Shown piece after piece: positions 18,481 to 22,328 of a DNA stretch of 22,328 nt. The position numbers were made by a program, and so were the translations under genes. The DNA comes from Chara braunii (Eukaryota > Streptophyta > Charophyceae > Charales > Characeae). Position 1 is the stretch's first letter; each line of letters begins with the position of its first letter. The notes under the pieces are model-generated. The model was not told the DNA's origin. It ran no database searches and worked only from the letters and a program-made list of their open reading frames with translations. The stretch lies in the NCBI GenBank assembly GCA_003427395.1, contig BFEA01000491.1:716159-738486 (forward strand), read 5' to 3'.

Positions 18481-18908
18481 AGATCGGGGTCAGAGGTATT
18501 GGAATGGATATCTCCTTTAGGGTTGGAGTCCCTCCCGGCGAGGGTTACACAAGGTGGGTGGTGTGATCTTTGAGAGGGTAGGGGCGGTATTGAGGGTTTG
18601 TCCTTTTTCGGGCCACGCTGATTTTCGGGTCGGATCAGCTATGGCAGTTGGGGAGAGAGGACAAGGGGTGCTGATGTCAGCAAGGTGAGAGTTGAGAGGG
18701 TTGTTCCGCGTGGAGGGGGTGGGGCAGGAAGGAAGGCGGATCTTCTGCTCTGCGGGGCATACTTTAGGGGGTATTATATGCGACTGAGGGAGAAGGAGGG
18801 GTATTCTGGGGGCTGTTTTAAACCGGGGCGGGGAGGCGAGGGGGCGCCTTCCCTCGGAGGTAGTAAGCAAACAGGGGGTTGTTTACTGGGGGAGAGGAGT
18901 AATAACGG
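18481..18908. other. G-rich plus strand, no gene
   Basis: Purine-rich, GGGG-dotted sequence keeps several frames open on both strands (for example 18870-18517 minus, Pro/Ser-rich). This is a compositional effect. No domain or start context supports a gene. It ends at the large hairpin. Confidence 0.5.
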
Positions 18909-19241
18909 CCATTTCGTCAAAATTGACTTTTTTTTTTTTTTGAACGAAATTGAAACCGAGTTTTTTGGCCGAAAACTCGTCAAAATTTGTTGTTCTTGAG
19001 GGTCCAACGTCTTACAAACGCTGTACCTCCTAGCTGTAAATGGACCTAGCTTGAGACCAGGCACCTCCAGGCAGGAATGCCTGGAGGTACTTGGTCTCAA
19101 GCTAGGTCCATGTACAGCCAGGGGGTCCAGCGTTTTACAAACGCCGGACCTTCAGGAACAACAAATTTTGACGAGTTTTCGGCCAAAAAACTCGATTTTA
19201 ATTTTGTTCAAAAAAAAAAAAATGTCTATTTTGACAAATGG
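18909..19241. repeat. 333-bp near-perfect hairpin (foldback MITE-like)
   Basis: The left arm 18909-19073 and right arm 19078-19241 are reverse complements over about 165 bp with roughly 10% differences, separated by only GGAA (19074-19077). Each arm contains a T or A homopolymer (about 18928-18941; about 19210-19222), GTTTTCGGCC-type and TAGCTTGAGACC blocks. The compact, nearly loop-free form fits a foldback MITE. Transcribed, it would give a long double-stranded RNA. No clear target-site duplication is seen. Confidence 0.9.
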
Positions 19242-19499
19242 CAGTTCAATCCCTTTGGCTCTTGTGACCCCTCACATGTATCTGAGACCTCAATAGGCGT
19301 TGGAGTTTCAATGGGGAGAGAGGGTTGTTTTTTTCCCTCTCTTCCCCTCTCCCTGTGGGTTCAGGGGGTTTGTTGGGGGGATATCTGCAACCAGTGCATG
19401 AAGGAGACAAATAATGAGATCTACAACTATGGTGCTGATTGGTGGCTTAACTACTATTCGCCTTAGTCCTGAGTCCCGGTGGTTTGCGAAAAGACGAGG

Positions 19500-20256
19500 C
19501 CAGAACGACGTTGGTCGGTGCTGGGGCTTGGTCGTGCTGCCCTGTAACTCGAGCTGTACGAGGGCATGTAGAGAGATCTGGGGAGTTGTCGAGGGTGGAA
19601 GGCACTCTACTGTCTTTGGGTGAGCTGGTGCCTTGTCGACGCTGGCCGGAGCTGGGGCGGGTCGCTTTGCCCTGTGGCCTAGCAGGTGGGGGTTATTCTG
19701 GGGTGGGTCGTGCCACTCTGTAACCTAGCAGGTGGGGGCATGAGGCCTGGTAGAGATTGGGCATCGGGATATAGGGGTGAGGCAGGTAAGGGTTGGGTTG
19801 TTGAAAGACCCTAAGGCAGGTGTTTTTTTCTGAATGCTTCTTTGATCCGAGCTTTGGGGGACAAATAATTTCAGTGTTCTTGTAAAAAAAAAACCGAAGC
19901 CGGATAATAGCCCCAGTATCTCAAGGATATCTTCAAAAAAAGGTTTGTTTACAGGTGATTCTGAGAATGCTCTAGGATTCTGGGGACTTCTAGCAACTCG
20001 CTTTACTGGTACATTCATGGATCTGTGGTTGTTCGATGCCAGAACCACGCTGGCCAGTGCCGGGGTGTCGCCCTGTAACCTGCTGACAGCAGGAGCGTGA
20101 GGCCTGGTAGAGAGATCTGGGGATGCTTTGGGGTGGGCATTCCGAGGGACAACCAAAAGTTGTTGTTGGGATGACGCTGGCCGGAGCTGGGGCGAGTGGT
20201 GTTGCTCTGTAACGGTGTAACCTAGCCGGGTGGGAGTGTGAGGCCTGGGAAAGCTC
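19500..20256 (+). repeat. Diverged tandem family, four copies
   Basis: The pattern GACGCTGGCCGGAGCTGGGG, then CCCTGTAACCTAGCAGGTGG, then GTGAGGCCTGGTAGAGA recurs with decay at about 19505-19590, 19635-19765, 20045-20120 and 20170-20255. The copies are unevenly spaced and diverged, so they are old. GAAGCCGGATAATAGCCCC at 19897-19915 relates to the foldback arm at 20420. No coding role is supported. Confidence 0.65.
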
Positions 20257-20384
20257 GATAGGGAATAAGACAGTGTTGGATAGTTTTAGAGAGTTTTGTT
20301 TGGGAGTCTAGGGGTTCTGAGCATTCGAAAAGAGGTCAGTAGTCATTCATTGTTTTTCAACTTCTTTTTAATTCTCTTGAATTT

Positions 20385-20930
20385 CTTCAATGGTTCGCAA
20401 TAGTTCTCAGATTGATTCTCAGCGAAGCCGGGTAATGGCTCCGGTATCTCAAATGACTTGTGGAACTCTATATGGGACGCTGGGCCCGGTTCCCAGCACG
20501 TGCTGCTCCCCACGAATAGACTGGAGCATTTGTCCCATGGTAAAAAAAAAAAAAAAAACTTCTGTACATGGGACGCTGGACCCAGTTTCCAGCAGGTGCT
20601 GCTTCCCACCAATAGATAGGAGCATTCGGTAGTAAGATATCAGAAGGAGGTGCTCCTACCACCACATCTGGTACTCTGAAGCCGGATTCCAAAAAAAAAT
20701 AAAAAATTCAGCCACACTGCATCCCCTCATCTCCGTACTTTTTTTTTTTTTTTTTTTTTTTTGCCCAAGGCTCATATTATAAATTTGAATACACCGCAGA
20801 CACACGCCTCTTCCGATTAGGGCTGGAAGAGCCTCGGTACTTCTCCCATAGAGACAGCTTCCCTGTACGACAAAAATGAAGTTTGAGCGTTGAGCGTTGA
20901 TTGCTTCCCCATGAGGGAAGGATTAACTCC

Positions 20931-20961
<31 letters not shown>

Positions 20962-21113
20962 GACAAATGCTCCAGTCTATTCGTGGCAAGCAGCACGTGC
21001 TGGGAACCGGGCCCGTCGTCCCATATAGAGTTACACAAGTCATTTGAGATTCCGGGGCCATTACCCGGCTTCGACTGATAATCAATCTGAGAACGATTGA
21101 GAACTATTGAAGG
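20385..21113. repeat. Inverted repeat with ~152-bp arms and 425-bp spacer
   Basis: Left arm 20385-20535 pairs with right arm 20961-21113 over nearly all of its length. Shared blocks include CAGATTGATT, GAAGCCGGGTAATGG and CAGCACGTGCTG. A third, direct partial copy lies at 20567-20629. The spacer contains an A run (about 20542-20558), a T run (about 20740-20762) and T10G22 at 20931-20962. It resembles a foldback element with internally duplicated arms. Confidence 0.85.
20931..20962 (+). repeat. T10-G22 homopolymer junction
   Basis: Ten T then twenty-two G directly abut the right arm of the foldback. A G22 run could fold as a G-quadruplex, but such runs are also a known short-read artefact (dark-cycle G calls), so its true length is doubtful. 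Confidence 0.8.
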
Positions 21114-21780
21114 ATTACTCAGCCCCATGAACAATTGACTTCTTCCCTACTATACTGAACCACCAATGATCAGACCCTACAAAGCAATATTTCGGGGAGG
21201 ATATAGCAGGGCAAAGCAATAGAGCACATCCCAAGTCCCAGTCACAAACCCTAAGTGAATATGACCCACAGTAAATGAACTCAAAGCTTATCAACGGAGG
21301 AAGAATTTCAGCAATCAAGGGAAATCAACACACATGAAGGGAAGAGAAAAGGTTAACCGACCCCCCCATTTTTCACCTCAATTTATAAGAAAATCATAAG
21401 GCCATTTTAAGCAAACTTCATACCGATGTATAGAGTGCACTTCTTACTAACATAGCATATTCAGGATCATTCATCGTTGCCCAGGGCCGAAAAGTGGGGG
21501 TCCCTGTTAACCACTTGTGGAAGGGAAGGGGGAGAAAGAACAAACACGGAGACCACAGGCACCGCCTCCCAACCCCTTGCTACAGCCTCTCTTCCTCCCC
21601 CCGAATCCCACGGGAACAACTCATCAGCACCCCACAGCGCATCGCCAGGTCGGCGTCTTCCCATGCACAGCAAAGCTTTCGAGCAAGAACCCTCGGCTAC
21701 CCTTTGACCCCAGCAGGCCACCCTCCGATCCCAGCAGAGTCTCCCACAAAGAGAGGATTGGAAGAGACTGAGTAGCACTC
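21114..21780. other. Unassigned stretch
   Basis: No gene, RNA or repeat is recognised. 21480-21775 stays open in several frames on both strands, which suggests composition rather than coding. A C7 run is at about 21361. Confidence 0.45.
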
Positions 21781-21841
21781 ACCATATTAGTGGTTGTCAC
21801 ATGGAGAGATATTGTCATTGTTAATAACACTATTGTTGTCG

Positions 21842-22009
21842 TTGGATTCATCTTTGATGTAGAAGATGTCTTCGTCATGAGCGCTGTTGATATAGATGAA
21901 GAAATTATCGTTGTTGTTGTTGTCCTTGGATTGATCGTTCATGTTGAAGATGTCTTCATCATGAGCGCTGTTGATATAGATGAAGAAATTATCATTGTTG
22001 TTGATGTTG
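21842..22009 (+). repeat. 84-bp tandem repeat, 2 copies
   Basis: Units 21842-21925 and 21926-22009 share GAAGATGTCTTC and TCATGAGCGCTGTTGATATA with few changes. The period is 28 codons, so the repeat keeps frame. On the minus strand it encodes a Thr/Ser-rich tract (SSISTALM-x-KTSST). One copy carries TGA at 21939-21941 where the other reads TCA-AAG, so the minus frame ends in the upstream copy as read on that strand. Confidence 0.9.
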
Positions 22010-22328
22010 AATTTGTTGTATTCGTCGTCGCTGCCTTCGTCAAATCCACTGTCGGCGCTGATGGAACTGTTGTGTGTACTGTTGATGAATCGGATGTCGA
22101 TACATCCCCCTCTAACGGCTGTCGTGTTGGCCTTGCTGTCAACACTCGTTCATTAGCCTCTCCAGCCTGTCGCGTTGCCAACTCAGCAAACAGTTTATCC
22201 CCCTCTTCATAGAGCTCATAGCATTGATGCATGAACTCGTCCGCCTTCTGCCAGTCAAGGAGATGTTCCCAATGTGGATCAGGTCCCTCCTCTAACTCCC
22301 AAAGTACAGCCATCATTCGTTGTAGCAT
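21939..22328 (-). CDS. Partial hypothetical protein, runs off the right edge
   Basis: The minus strand is open for 129 codons from the window edge; ATG happens to be the last codon in the window, so the true start may lie beyond it. Residues 1-65 (MLQRMMAVLWELEEGPDPHW and on) are acidic, Trp- and Leu-rich and probably helical. Residues 75-129 are a low-complexity Thr/Ser tract that falls in the 84-bp repeat. I recognise no family. The helical part followed by a Thr/Ser tail could belong to a retrotransposon gag or to a host gene, and the sequence does not decide. Apart from the TGA at 21939, the frame would continue to about 21624. Confidence 0.4.
   Translation of the reverse strand: MLQRMMAVLWELEEGPDPHWEHLLDWQKADEFMHQCYELYEEGDKLFAELATRQAGEANERVLTARPTRQPLEGDVSTSDSSTVHTTVPSAPTVDLTKAATTNTTNSTSTTMIISSSISTALMMKTSST

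Noticed and set aside
1-22328. CRISPR array, bacterial operon, integron or phage island
   Set aside because: No regularly spaced repeats with unique spacers, no Shine-Dalgarno-linked genes, and the recognisable coding remnants are eukaryotic retroelements.
1-22328. Long terminal repeats of an LTR retrotransposon
   Set aside because: I found no long direct repeat pair with TG...CA ends, primer-binding site or integrase/protease motifs.

Overview
The window looks like eukaryotic repeat-rich intergenic DNA, with no intact host gene that I can recognise. It is full of poly(A)/poly(T) runs, minisatellites, foldback repeats and decayed retroelements. The best-preserved coding material is on the minus strand. 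It comprises a plant-type L1-like LINE (ORF1 with a DUF4283-like region and zinc knuckle; ORF2 with AP-endonuclease, RT N-terminus and a zf-RVT-like tail) and a Penelope-like element (PLE). The PLE's GIY-YIG remnant lies N-terminal to its reverse transcriptase, a permuted order known from the Chlamys/Naiad group. Together these suggest the green lineage (a streptophyte alga or early-diverging plant), but the species cannot be fixed from sequence alone. A Tn5 mosaic-end dimer at 34-71 shows that the left edge is a mate-pair library junction rather than genomic sequence.

Layout: 1-71 is an artefact junction whose first 33 bases duplicate 12184-12216. 72-3420 holds simple and tandem repeats: a 37-bp minisatellite, a 48-bp inverted repeat, a 74-bp repeat, a 173-bp direct repeat around an ambiguous base, and a 55-bp repeat. 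3430-5140 (minus) is the 3' part of LINE ORF2. About 5150-8820 (minus) is the PLE, reading GIY-YIG remnant, RT, a 138-bp repeat, a hammerhead-ribozyme-like motif and a 22-bp triplicate. 8820-10491 (minus) is the 5' part of LINE ORF2 (endonuclease through the first RT block). 10700-11410 plus 13240-16677 (minus) is LINE ORF1, split by an inserted element at 11418-13223 with short inverted ends. That insert carries a plus-strand poly(A)-tailed retroposon end, a 235-bp duplication and a tRNA-like SINE-type segment. 17060-17170 is C/T homopolymer. 17200-18500 is mostly unassigned, with one coding-like segment. 18909-19241 is a near-perfect 165-bp-arm hairpin. 19500-20260 is a diverged tandem family. 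20385-21113 is a foldback repeat. 21842-22009 is an 84-bp tandem repeat at the tail of a partial open frame that runs off the right edge.

The most notable points are the permuted GIY-YIG/RT PLE with its own hammerhead-like motif, and the fact that it sits exactly where the LINE's RT catalytic core should be. The LINE endonuclease and first RT block lie on one side and the LINE C-terminus on the other, all in one orientation. Every coding piece carries frameshifts or stops, so both elements look inactive in this copy.
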